From NCBI RefSeq assembly GCF_020523965.1, contig NZ_JAJAPX010000002.1:496001-560000 (forward strand): a DNA stretch of 64,000 nucleotides. The letters are read 5' to 3'. Origin of the DNA: Neotamlana sargassicola. GTDB taxonomy: Bacteria > Bacteroidota > Bacteroidia > Flavobacteriales > Flavobacteriaceae. Numbering within the stretch: the first letter of the stretch is position 1; each line of letters starts with the position of its first letter. Under the pieces are notes generated by a model, which saw only the letters and a list, made by a program, of their open reading frames with translations, was not told where the DNA came from and did no database searches. Positions 18,981-28,462 of this stretch are shown here, one piece after another. Position numbers and translations under genes: made by a program.

Positions 18981-21900
18981 ATGAATAAAATTTATTCGAT
19001 AATTTATTCTTTGAGTTTGTGTTATAAGCTAAACTTAAAGATGATCAAGTCTGTACTTGTTTGTTCGTTGTTAATATGTAGCGAATATGTAAATGCAGAG
19101 ACGTCCTTTGATAGTGTATTAAAAATAATAATTGAAGGGGATGAAAAAAACGAGTTTGAAAAACCACAATCTCAAGTTACTGGAACTGTTCTAGATGAAA
19201 ATGGTATTCCATTGCCAGGAGTTAACATTTTAGTACAAGGTACAAATAGAGGTGTTCAAACCGATTTTGACGGAAACTTTACCTTACAAGCAGCAAAAGG
19301 TGATGTTCTAGTGTTTTCCTATATAGGATATAAAACACAAGAAGTTAAAGTAGGTAATTTTTCATCGGTGAACGTTACCATGATCGAAGATTTAACTGGC
19401 TTAGATGAAGTTGTAGTAGTAGGGTTCTCTACGCAAACTAAAGAAGCGGTTGTAGGTGCGATTACGCAAGTAAAACCAGAAGATTTAAAAATACCTTCAA
19501 GTAACCTAACAACTTCTTTTGCAGGTCGTGTTCCTGGTGTAATTGCGTTTCAAAGTTCTGGTGAACCCGGTCAAGGATCAGATAATGCTCAGTTTTTTAT
19601 TCGTGGAGCTACAACCTTCGGAAATTACGCCTCACCGTTAATTTTAATAGATAACATTGAATTAACTGCCGATGATTTGGCAAGAATCTCACCAGATGAT
19701 ATCGAAAGTTTTTCGGTGTTTAAAGATGCAACAGCCACTGCAATTTATGGAGCAAGAGGAGCAAATGGTGTAATTGCTGTAAAAACAAAATCGGGAGAGC
19801 TTGGGAAACCTAGAGTGTCTGTTAGATACGAAACCACGTATTCTCAGGCCACCCAAGATTTGGAGTTTGCAGATCCTTTAACGTATATGCGCTTACATAT
19901 GCAAGCGGTTAATACACGTAACGCATCGCCAAACATAAATATTCCTTTACCGTATTTACAAAATAAGATAGATAATACTATCGCAGGAACAAACCCTTAT
20001 GTGTATCCTGTTACAAACTGGCAAGATGAGTTATTGCAAGATTTTACAAAAAACCAACGATTAAACTTTAGTGTTTCTGGTGGTGGTAAAATAGCAAGGT
20101 ATTATGTGTCTGGTTCTATTGCTCAAGATAACGGTATTTTAAAAGTAGATAATCAAGCAAACTTTAATAATAACATCGATAATAAGGTATATAACTTAAG
20201 ATCTAACATTAATATAGATTTAACGCCAAGTACAGAACTTATTGTACAGCTAAATCAAACGGTTGATGATTACCGTGGGCCAGTGCCTACAGGAAACCAG
20301 GTTTATAACATGATTACCAGAACCAACCCGGTTCGCTTTCCAGCCTATTATGCGCCAGATGAAGCTCACGCTACTAGAGAGCATTTATTATTTGGTAATG
20401 TAGATACCGGCGAAGGTACTTTAGCTTCTTATTTAAACCCATATGCAGAATTAGTGCGTGGTTACAGAGACTATAGCAGAAATGTAAGTTTATTAAGTTT
20501 GCAAATAAAACAAGATTTATCTGGTATTACAGAAGGTTTGCGTTGGAGAGCATTAGGTAACATGACAAGTACTTCTTCTTATAATATTAGAAGACAATAC
20601 AACCCGTATTACTATGCTATATCAGATAATAATTATGACAGAGCAACAGATACTTATCAATTAACACCATTAAATGCAGATGGTGGTACAGAATATTTAG
20701 ATTTTGTGCAGTTTCCAAACGATAGAGTTGTAGGTAGAAATATCTATTTTGAAACAGCATTAAACTATGATAGAACCTTTAAAGATAAACACACTGTTAG
20801 TGGATTATTAGTAGGTATTGCTCGAGAATCTGTAGATGGTAGTCCAGATAACTTACAAGAATCTTTACCTAGTAGAAATATTGGTGTTTCAGGTAGGTTT
20901 ACTTACGATTATGATCGCAGGTATTTCATAGAAGGTAACTTTGGTTATAATGGGTCAGAGCGTTTTGCTGAGAAAAACAGATTTGGCTTTTTCCCATCTG
21001 TAGGTGGCGCTTGGGTGGTGTCGAATGAAAATTTTTGGAATTGGGATTTAGTAAGTCGATTAAAATTTAGAGGATCTTACGGTGTTGTTGGTAATGCGCA
21101 GATTGGTGATAGAAACGATCGTTTCTTCTATTTGTCGGATATTAATTTTAATGGAACAGGGGCGACATTTGGTACATTTGGAGGCGATTCAGAAACCGGT
21201 GTTTCTATTAGTAGATATGAAAACCCTTATATTTCTTGGGAACGCGCTTATAAGCAAAATTATGGAGTTGAAATTTATTTACTTAAAGATGCCATTCAAT
21301 TACAAGCTGAATATTTCAAACAAAAAACAACAGATATCTTACAAACACGTGCCGATATTCCAACATTTTTAGGATTACAGTCTACACCAGTTGCTAACCT
21401 TGGTGAAGGTAAATCTGGAGGTTTCGAGTTAACATTATTAGTTAATCATAACTTTAATAAAGACTGGTGGTTACAAGCTACGGCAAATTTTGTAAAAACG
21501 CATAGCGAATTTACGGTTTACGAAGAGCCAGATTTATCGGCAACACCTTGGTTGTCTCGTTTAGGTAATCCGTTTAATCAAACTTACGGTTTGGTAGCAG
21601 AGCGATTATTTATTGATGAGGCCGATGTGGCTAACTCTCCAGAACAACAATGGGGAGAAGTTATGCCAGGGGATATTAAATATACCGATATTAATGGCGA
21701 TGGAATCGTTTCAACTTTAGATGTTGTACCAATTGGAGAGCCAACTCAAGCCGAAATAAGTTATGGTTTTGGTTTCTCTTTAGGGTATAAAAACTTCGAT
21801 ATCTCTGCCTTTTTTGCAGGTTTAGATAATGTGTCGTTTTTTATGGACTCTGAGGGGTTAACGCCTTTTGCTGATACCGATGTAAATGGCGATTATTTAC

Positions 21901-22289
21901 CAGGCTCCATAGCAGAAAACCAAATATTACAAGCTTTTGCCGATAGCCATTGGTCTGAGGAGAATCAAGATATTTATGCGCTTTGGCCAAGACTTTCTAG
22001 TTATGCTGTTTTAAACAATAATCCAGAAGATGAAAATGGGAATCGTATCCAAAGTACTTGGTGGATGCGAGATGGCGCTTTTATGAGACTTAAATCGGTT
22101 GAAATTGGATATAATTTCACACCAGATCAAGGAAAGATTTTTGGTCAAGCGAATGTGCGTTTATACCTAAGCGGAACAAACTTAATGCATTGGAGTAAGT
22201 TTAAACTATGGGATCCAGAGTTAAGAGGTAATGGGTTAAACTATCCGTTACAAAGAACTTTGAACATTGGAGCAAGAGTTAACCTATAA
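18981..22289 (+). CDS. SusC-like TonB-dependent outer-membrane transporter
   Basis: Its 1102 residues carry an N-terminal carboxypeptidase-regulatory-like domain (about 65-150, QVTGTVLDENGIPLPGVNI), a plug domain with FIRGATTFGN and ATAIYGARGANGVI (about 155-265), and a long beta-barrel. This is the SusC architecture, and the susD-like gene begins 12 bp downstream. It should import oligosaccharides released at the surface, powered by TonB-ExbBD. The N-terminus looks extended: Met21 begins MIKSVLVCSLLICSEYVNA, a better signal peptide, so translation may start at 19041 instead. The 300-bp leader suggests its own promoter. Confidence 0.93.
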   Translation: MNKIYSIIYSLSLCYKLNLKMIKSVLVCSLLICSEYVNAETSFDSVLKIIIEGDEKNEFEKPQSQVTGTVLDENGIPLPGVNILVQGTNRGVQTDFDGNFTLQAAKGDVLVFSYIGYKTQEVKVGNFSSVNVTMIEDLTGLDEVVVVGFSTQTKEAVVGAITQVKPEDLKIPSSNLTTSFAGRVPGVIAFQSSGEPGQGSDNAQFFIRGATTFGNYASPLILIDNIELTADDLARISPDDIESFSVFKDATATAIYGARGANGVIAVKTKSGELGKPRVSVRYETTYSQATQDLEFADPLTYMRLHMQAVNTRNASPNINIPLPYLQNKIDNTIAGTNPYVYPVTNWQDELLQDFTKNQRLNFSVSGGGKIARYYVSGSIAQDNGILKVDNQANFNNNIDNKVYNLRSNINIDLTPSTELIVQLNQTVDDYRGPVPTGNQVYNMITRTNPVRFPAYYAPDEAHATREHLLFGNVDTGEGTLASYLNPYAELVRGYRDYSRNVSLLSLQIKQDLSGITEGLRWRALGNMTSTSSYNIRRQYNPYYYAISDNNYDRATDTYQLTPLNADGGTEYLDFVQFPNDRVVGRNIYFETALNYDRTFKDKHTVSGLLVGIARESVDGSPDNLQESLPSRNIGVSGRFTYDYDRRYFIEGNFGYNGSERFAEKNRFGFFPSVGGAWVVSNENFWNWDLVSRLKFRGSYGVVGNAQIGDRNDRFFYLSDINFNGTGATFGTFGGDSETGVSISRYENPYISWERAYKQNYGVEIYLLKDAIQLQAEYFKQKTTDILQTRADIPTFLGLQSTPVANLGEGKSGGFELTLLVNHNFNKDWWLQATANFVKTHSEFTVYEEPDLSATPWLSRLGNPFNQTYGLVAERLFIDEADVANSPEQQWGEVMPGDIKYTDINGDGIVSTLDVVPIGEPTQAEISYGFGFSLGYKNFDISAFFAGLDNVSFFMDSEGLTPFADTDVNGDYLPGSIAENQILQAFADSHWSEENQDIYALWPRLSSYAVLNNNPEDENGNRIQSTWWMRDGAFMRLKSVEIGYNFTPDQGKIFGQANVRLYLSGTNLMHWSKFKLWDPELRGNGLNYPLQRTLNIGARVNL

Positions 22290-22301
22290 AAAAAAAGAAT
22301 T

Positions 22302-24188
22302 ATGAAAAAAATACATAAAATAATATTTTCTATAGTGTTTTTGTTCGTGTTTTCATGCGAAAACTATATAGATATTGTACCAGATAACGTAGCAACCTTC
22401 GATTTGGTTTTTAATAATCGCACCAATGCTAAAAAGTTCTTTTTTACGTTGTATGGATATTTACCAGGGTTTGCCGATTATAATGATAATGTGGCATTAG
22501 TTGGTGGCGACGAAATTTGGACACACCAAACTTGGACAGCAATGACCTTTTCACAAGGAGAGCAGTCTAAAGCATCACCATTATTCGATCATTGGGGTGA
22601 TGGTAACCGTATTACGCCACATATTGCCTTAAGAGATTGTAATATTTTCTTAAATAGAATAAACGATGTGCCAGATATGACACAGGCTGAGAAAGATAGA
22701 TGGATTGCAGAAGCTAAGTTTTTAAAAGCTTATTTTCATTTTCACCTGTTAAGGATGTATGGACCAATTCCTATTATTGATGAAAACATCGAAGTAAGCG
22801 AAGATATTATTTCGGTACGTATAGGTAGAGACACCGTGGATGAAGTTGTAGATTATGTAGTTAGTTTGCTAGACGAATCTATCGCAGGTTTACCTTCTCA
22901 AATATTTTTAGAAGGAGACGAATTAGGTAGAGCAACTCAACCTATTGCTGCCATGTTAAAAGCAAAAGTTTTAGCGTTAAGTGCAAGTCCACAATTTAAT
23001 GGTAATTCGGTTTACGCATCATGGACAGATGATGAAGGGACACCGTACATTAACCAAACTTATGATGAAAACAAATGGCAATTAGCAGCCGATGCTTGTA
23101 AGGAGGCAATAGATTATGCTCATGCTGGTGGGCATAGCTTATTTACATTTACTTCATCTTATGATTTGGCAGATGAGACCCTTTATAAAATGAATTTAAG
23201 AGGTGCTATTACAGACCGATGGAACGATGAAATTATATGGGGACAAGCCTATAACCCAACAACAAGTAATATTCAAAACGTATCTTTTCCAAGAATTGAT
23301 CCTGCTTGGGTTGGGCAAACCGCTGGTCAGGTAAATTCATATTACTCAGCGCCGCTGCACATTGCAGAACAATTTTATTCAATTAATGGTGTGCCAATTG
23401 ATGAGGATACAACTTACGATTATAATGCAAGATACGACATTACACCAGGCGATGAAGCTAATAAGTTTTATGTAAAAGAAGGTTACGAAACTATTGGTTT
23501 ACATTTAAACAGAGAGCCTAGGTTTTACGCGTCTTTAGCGGCTGATGGTGTATTATCATACGATGTTAACAACGAGGCAGACGATACGAGCTTGTTTCAT
23601 GTAGATGCTAAAAATGGTGGTGTTTCGGGGTATATTAACGAAAGACAGTATAATCAAACAGGATATTGGCCTAAAAAGTTGGTACATTACAAATCATTTA
23701 TTGCAAACGATAGTTATACCGCCGAGAACTACTCATGGCCAGTATATCGTTTGGCAGATTTATATTTATTGTATGCCGAGTGTTTAAATGAAGCACAAGG
23801 GCCTTCTACGGAGGTGTATCAATATCTTGACGAAGTGAGAGAGCGTTCTGGTTTAGATGGTGTTGTTAATTCGTGGGCGAGCTATTCGTCTAACCCTTCT
23901 AAGCCAACAACAAAAGATGGGTTAAGAGATATTATTCACGACGAGCGTTTAATAGAATTGGCTTTCGAAGGACATCGTTTTTGGGATTTAAGAAGATGGT
24001 ATAAAGCACATTTAGTTTTAAATAGTACCCCAATGGAAGGTTGGAGTTTTTCTAGAGCCACTCCAGAAACCTATTATACAATTGATAACTATGGTTTTAC
24101 CGAGTTCTCAATACGCGATTACTTCTGGCCAATTTCAGAAGCAGATATTTTAGCAAACCCGAATTTAGATCAGGCGTTTGGTTGGTAA
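22302..24188 (+). CDS. SusD-like surface glycan-binding lipoprotein
   Basis: The leader ends FVFSC with lipidated Cys19. The body follows the RagB/SusD pattern: alpha-helical TPR-like segments (AEAKFLKAYFHFHLLRMYG is the typical helix) and a C-terminal SusD-like region with VYRLADLYLLYAECLNEA and ERLIELAFEGHRFWDLRRW. At 628 residues it is somewhat longer than typical SusD. It should cap the neighbouring SusC barrel on the cell surface and capture oligosaccharide. The 12-bp spacing from susC indicates a single transcript. Confidence 0.93.
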   Translation: MKKIHKIIFSIVFLFVFSCENYIDIVPDNVATFDLVFNNRTNAKKFFFTLYGYLPGFADYNDNVALVGGDEIWTHQTWTAMTFSQGEQSKASPLFDHWGDGNRITPHIALRDCNIFLNRINDVPDMTQAEKDRWIAEAKFLKAYFHFHLLRMYGPIPIIDENIEVSEDIISVRIGRDTVDEVVDYVVSLLDESIAGLPSQIFLEGDELGRATQPIAAMLKAKVLALSASPQFNGNSVYASWTDDEGTPYINQTYDENKWQLAADACKEAIDYAHAGGHSLFTFTSSYDLADETLYKMNLRGAITDRWNDEIIWGQAYNPTTSNIQNVSFPRIDPAWVGQTAGQVNSYYSAPLHIAEQFYSINGVPIDEDTTYDYNARYDITPGDEANKFYVKEGYETIGLHLNREPRFYASLAADGVLSYDVNNEADDTSLFHVDAKNGGVSGYINERQYNQTGYWPKKLVHYKSFIANDSYTAENYSWPVYRLADLYLLYAECLNEAQGPSTEVYQYLDEVRERSGLDGVVNSWASYSSNPSKPTTKDGLRDIIHDERLIELAFEGHRFWDLRRWYKAHLVLNSTPMEGWSFSRATPETYYTIDNYGFTEFSIRDYFWPISEADILANPNLDQAFGW

Positions 24189-24220
24189 TATAAACTAATA
24201 AGAATACTAAATTAATTAAG

Positions 24221-25465
24221 ATGAAAAATTTTAAAACGTTTATCGCAATTGCTTTTCTTTCAGTTATATTTAGCTGTGAGGAAGATACGGTTACTTCATT
24301 GGTAGCCGATGATGGAATAGCTCCAGGGCCTGTTACTGTAACGGCTAATGCTGTCGAGAATTTTTCAGGTGGTTCAAAAATTACTTATAACCTACCTGAT
24401 GAAGATGATTTACTTTATGTGGTTGCTGAATATCAAAGAGGTGATGATTCAGAATTAGTAAGTGTAAAATCTTCTGTGTTTAATAATACTTTAATTGTTG
24501 AAGGTTTTGCAAACGCACAAGAATATACCGTGAATTTATATGCTGTAGATCAGTCTGAAAACCGTTCTACACCTACAACTGTTACCATTAGTCCAGAAGA
24601 ACCTCCATACACCTATGTTTGTGAAACTGTACAAGCCGAATCAACTTATGGAGGAATTCAGTTGTATTGGGAAAATCCACAAACAGGGCTGGTAACTATT
24701 GAGGTTTATATTGAAGACGAAGGTGGTAATTTAATTTTTAAAGATGCTATTTATACAGAAGGTCCAACTGGTGAACGCCTTGTTTTAGGTCTTGATGCTG
24801 TTGAAACTAATTTTGTTTTTATAGTTAGAGATAGATATAATAACAGATGTGGATATATTAGAGAAACACTTACACCGCTTTATATTCAGTTGTTCGATAG
24901 AGCTAATTATCAAGCCGTTTATCAAACGCACGATACACCAGATGCTTATGGTTGGATTTTACCAAATACATTCGATGGAGTTATTAGTGGCGGTAACGGC
25001 TTTCACTCACCTCCTGGATGGGTTGATCCAGATGGAGAATTACCAGAATATGCCGATTGGTCGTACGATGGAATAGATCTTTACCCATCTATTGTAACTT
25101 GGGATATTGGAGAATTAGTGCAGTTATACCGTTTTAAATATTGGCCAAGGCTAGGTAATTATATGTGGCGTCATGGTAATCCTCATTTATTCGATTTATG
25201 GGGTTCAGATAAGTTGAATGCGGATGGTTCACTAGATGGATGGACACTTTTATTAGAAAATGCCGGACCTGTAAAACCATCAGGGCAACCTGGTAACGAT
25301 AATACAACAGAAGACGAAGAAGCAGCAACAGCTGGTTTTAACTTCGAAATTTCACCAGATATGCCAAAAGTTAGATACATAAGATTTGTTCAAAAATTGG
25401 CTCAAAATAGAACAAATACACTATTTCATATTAGTGAAGTTGAATTTTATGGAGATAATAGATAA
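24221..25465 (+). CDS. PUL surface lipoprotein of DUF4959/DUF5126/DUF5000 type
   Basis: The leader ends VIFSC (Cys19). Residues about 25-130 form an Ig-like module typical of DUF4959, the middle (about 130-230) fits DUF5126, and the last 170 residues fit DUF5000, a discoidin-like domain ending ISEVEFYGDN. This trio is common directly after susC/susD in Bacteroidetes PULs, where such proteins are thought to be surface glycan-binding lipoproteins. The gene is 32 bp after susD. Domain assignment is by recalled pattern and was not searched. Confidence 0.75.
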   Translation: MKNFKTFIAIAFLSVIFSCEEDTVTSLVADDGIAPGPVTVTANAVENFSGGSKITYNLPDEDDLLYVVAEYQRGDDSELVSVKSSVFNNTLIVEGFANAQEYTVNLYAVDQSENRSTPTTVTISPEEPPYTYVCETVQAESTYGGIQLYWENPQTGLVTIEVYIEDEGGNLIFKDAIYTEGPTGERLVLGLDAVETNFVFIVRDRYNNRCGYIRETLTPLYIQLFDRANYQAVYQTHDTPDAYGWILPNTFDGVISGGNGFHSPPGWVDPDGELPEYADWSYDGIDLYPSIVTWDIGELVQLYRFKYWPRLGNYMWRHGNPHLFDLWGSDKLNADGSLDGWTLLLENAGPVKPSGQPGNDNTTEDEEAATAGFNFEISPDMPKVRYIRFVQKLAQNRTNTLFHISEVEFYGDNR

Positions 25466-25484
25466 AATTTAAATATTAAAATTT

Positions 25485-26258
25485 ATGATAAATAATATAA
25501 AAAATAAACTTATTAATCCTTTTATGCTTGGTGTAGTTTGCGTGTTGCTAGCTTTTTCTTGCGATACCGAATTAACCGAAACTTTTAATGAGTTTATCCC
25601 AGAAACTGTAGTAAGTTTGGGAACGCCAGATTCTGTTGCGGTAGTTTCAACAGGTTTAAATAAAGCTATGTTTGAGGTGTTTATAAATTCAGACCCCAAA
25701 ATTAAAAAAGCCGTTATTGCGCTTTTTGATGATGATGTTACCGATGATGATGATAAAATAGTTGCTACAATCGATATTAATAGAACTATTTTTGCTCCAG
25801 AAATTTATTCGGTAGAATTACAATTACCTGAGGGTGGTGCAGAGTATTTTGTGCATTTAGAAGACGAATATGGTAATCAGTCTACTAAATATGATGTTTT
25901 TGGTACAGTTTTAGGTGATGAGTATGTTGCAACCTTAGAAGCTAGATCATATTCCGATATACGATTGTATTCTGAAACTGAAGCCATAATAACATGGGAT
26001 TCTAATAGAACCACTAACGACGATGATGAAGAAGTTGTTGTAAACCCTTTATTGGTAAAAAGCGTTATAACCTATACAAGTAGTGTGGACGGATCTGAGT
26101 TAACTGTAGAAGTCGACGAATCGGAAGATTTAACTATTATTCCAGATTTTATATCTGAAGGTATGTTTACTTATACAACCTTTTATAAGACAGTTGCAGA
26201 TTCTGAATATATTTTTGAAAGTAATCCAACTGAAGGTACTTTTCCAGCCAAAATTTAA
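25485..26258 (+). CDS. PUL surface lipoprotein of DUF4998 type
   Basis: The leader ends LLAFSC (Cys26). The 257-residue body is an acidic, beta-rich sequence with two repeated Ig-like segments, matching the DUF4998 lipoproteins that often follow DUF5000 proteins in PULs. No catalytic motif is visible. It starts 19 bp after the preceding gene and is the last member of the susCD transcript, whose end is marked by the hairpins at 26253-26320. It is probably a surface glycan-binding or accessory protein. Confidence 0.7.
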   Translation: MINNIKNKLINPFMLGVVCVLLAFSCDTELTETFNEFIPETVVSLGTPDSVAVVSTGLNKAMFEVFINSDPKIKKAVIALFDDDVTDDDDKIVATIDINRTIFAPEIYSVELQLPEGGAEYFVHLEDEYGNQSTKYDVFGTVLGDEYVATLEARSYSDIRLYSETEAIITWDSNRTTNDDDEEVVVNPLLVKSVITYTSSVDGSELTVEVDESEDLTIIPDFISEGMFTYTTFYKTVADSEYIFESNPTEGTFPAKI

Positions 26259-26320
26259 GTTTTTTTAAAACTTAAATAATTTAAATCTCTCAAAAAATGC
26301 TTTTTTTTTGGGAGATTTTT
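26253..26320 (+). terminator. Double hairpin terminator after the susCD operon
   Basis: ATTTAAGTTTT / AAAACTTAAAT (26253-26277) is a perfect 11-bp stem that includes the stop codon. It is followed by AAATCTCTCAAAAAA / TTTTTTGGGAGATTT (26283-26320) and a T-run. Confidence 0.75.
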
Positions 26321-26451
26321 CTATTTAACTGATTTTTATTGTTTTGTGCGCTTAAATGGGTGTTTTTTTATAGGTTTTGCATAATAATTTATAGGTGAAA
26401 CAAATTTAGAATACGACTTTTATTGTAACTAAACTTTTTAAACTATTAAAA

Positions 26452-28275
26452 ATGAAAAAAACATTACTATTATTAGCATTAATTTGTTCTGTTACAAATT
26501 ATGCGCAAACTGTTGGTGACACATTTACCTCTGGAGATTTAAATTACACAGTAACAAATGAGACCCCATTTGAAGTTGAAGTGTCTGGGCAAACGGGCGG
26601 TTTAACAGCCATAACAATACCAGAAACTGTTACAGATAACGCTACAGCTACCACATTTAGCGTTGTCGCTATTGGAGCCAATGCTTTCCTTAGTGACATT
26701 ACACTTGAAACGGTTTCTCTTCCAAGCACTGTAGTAACTCTTAAAGATAAGGCATTTCAAAAATGTAATGTTTTAACAACTCTTGGAGATACCTCTAATA
26801 TAGAGACTATTGGGTCCGGTGTATTTCTCGACTGTTTTGTATTGGCTTCTTTTGATGCATCGTCACTTACATCGTTGGGAGGGAATTCTTTTAGAGAATG
26901 TCGAGCTATAGAATCTTTAGTTTTTCCTGTGTTAACAACAGCTGTTGGTAATGCTACAAATCGTATGCCTAACATAAAAGAATCACACTGGCCTGCAATA
27001 GAAACTTTTGGAAATTATAATGTTTATCAATGTGAGTCTTTAACAGACCTATATTTAGGTTCTACGTTAACTGCTTTTGAAGCTCAAACATTTCATTCGG
27101 CAGGAACTTTTTTGTTACATATAGATAATGATACACCTATAGATGCTACAATTTTATCTACAGATCATGACGTAAGCGGTGTAACGGTTGTTGTGCCTAC
27201 AGCTGCGGGAGTTACAGCATATGATAGTGCTCCAGGTTGGGATAGATTTGCAGATGTTATATCGCAGAGTGAGTTATTAACTGCAGTCGGTTATACTTTT
27301 ACAGAAGGAGATTATACATATACTGTTACAAATAATTCACCGTTAGAAGTTGGTTTGTCCGGGGCTAGCGTTACAGCATTAGATGTACCTGCAAGCGTTA
27401 CTTCGTCTACTATAACTTATTCGGTTACTAGTGTTGTGGCAAATGCTTTTGAAGGGGATTCTAACATTACTAGTGTTAATTTACCAAGTACAGTTAAAGA
27501 AATTGGAGCTTGGGCATTTAGCGGCTGTTCATCATTAACATCACTAGATACTGCCGATATAACAATAATTGGTTCAAATATTTTAAGAGGCACCAATGGT
27601 ATTACTACCTTAGACTTAAGTAGCGTAACAACCATTGATAGTAATGGGCTTGGTCGTGTAACGAATCTTACAGGTGTATTAGATCTTCCTAATATTGAAA
27701 CATTAGGGCCTTATGCCTTTGTAGGACCAGATACTGCCGATGGAACACATATTACAGGTTTAAATTTAGGAGGGTCGCTTACAGAAGTAAATACTTTTGC
27801 CTTTTATCGATTAAGAGATTTGTCTTTGTTAACAGTTGCCACAGATACACCACCTGCTTTAGCTGATGGAGCAACAACGTTCGATTTAAATTCAACTCCT
27901 AGTAGTGGTTTGGTTAGCGATATTTCTTTTGAAGTGCCAACACCAACGGGAGTTTCAAATTATAGTATGGCAGATGGATGGTCTCAGTTTACTAATATTT
28001 CGGATAATGCATCTTTAAGCAGCGAAACAATTGATGCAAAAAGCTTAGGTTTTGCTATTTATCCGAATCCTGCAATGGAATCTATTTCAATTAGAAACGC
28101 AGAATCTTTAGATGCAAAAATTGAGGTAAGTGACTTAAACGGAAGAATTTTAATAAATAAAAACGTCAATAATAATTTAACCGAAATAAATATATCAAAT
28201 TTTAAATCAGGGATGTATTTATTTAAAATTAAAACTCAAGAAAGTGAGTTTGTTAAGCGAGTAGTTAAACAATAA
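26452..28275 (+). CDS. Secreted BspA-type leucine-rich-repeat protein with T9SS sorting domain
   Basis: A signal peptide ends NYAQ. Two similar halves (starting about residues 22 and 278, each beginning GDTFTSGDL.YTVTN or EGDYTYTVTN) carry BspA/LRR_5 repeats such as VVAIGANAFLSDITLETVSLP and a closing VPTAAGVTAYDSAPGWDRF-like segment. The end (AIYPNPAMESISI to the terminus) is a T9SS sorting domain. BspA-like proteins are usually surface adhesins or binding proteins, not enzymes. It has its own leader and its own terminator, so its link to the PUL may be positional only. Confidence 0.8.
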   Translation: MKKTLLLLALICSVTNYAQTVGDTFTSGDLNYTVTNETPFEVEVSGQTGGLTAITIPETVTDNATATTFSVVAIGANAFLSDITLETVSLPSTVVTLKDKAFQKCNVLTTLGDTSNIETIGSGVFLDCFVLASFDASSLTSLGGNSFRECRAIESLVFPVLTTAVGNATNRMPNIKESHWPAIETFGNYNVYQCESLTDLYLGSTLTAFEAQTFHSAGTFLLHIDNDTPIDATILSTDHDVSGVTVVVPTAAGVTAYDSAPGWDRFADVISQSELLTAVGYTFTEGDYTYTVTNNSPLEVGLSGASVTALDVPASVTSSTITYSVTSVVANAFEGDSNITSVNLPSTVKEIGAWAFSGCSSLTSLDTADITIIGSNILRGTNGITTLDLSSVTTIDSNGLGRVTNLTGVLDLPNIETLGPYAFVGPDTADGTHITGLNLGGSLTEVNTFAFYRLRDLSLLTVATDTPPALADGATTFDLNSTPSSGLVSDISFEVPTPTGVSNYSMADGWSQFTNISDNASLSSETIDAKSLGFAIYPNPAMESISIRNAESLDAKIEVSDLNGRILINKNVNNNLTEINISNFKSGMYLFKIKTQESEFVKRVVKQ

Positions 28276-28311
28276 GTTTTTCTGTAAGCAAGTATTTTAG
28301 TTTATTTTGAA

Positions 28312-28347
28312 AGAGCCGTATCAATGTTGTGTTGATATGGCTTTTTT
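28312..28347 (+). terminator. Rho-independent terminator
   Basis: AGCCGTATCAA pairs with TTGATATGGCT (one G-T wobble) and is followed by six or more T residues, 40 bp after the leucine-rich-repeat gene. Confidence 0.85.
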
Positions 28348-28462
28348 GTTACAAAAGAAACAATATTTATAGTTTATGGTTGATTAGTTATATGTTAAAT
28401 TTTAAACTTTTATCAAATTGCATAAACAATCATTTAACTATTCTAATTTTTTTTAATTTATA

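Noticed and set aside
21082-21372. 96-codon open frame inside the susC-like gene, same strand
   Set aside because: It lies in another frame within a gene with clear protein homology and has no start signal or domain. Other short frames inside genes on either strand were dropped for the same reason.
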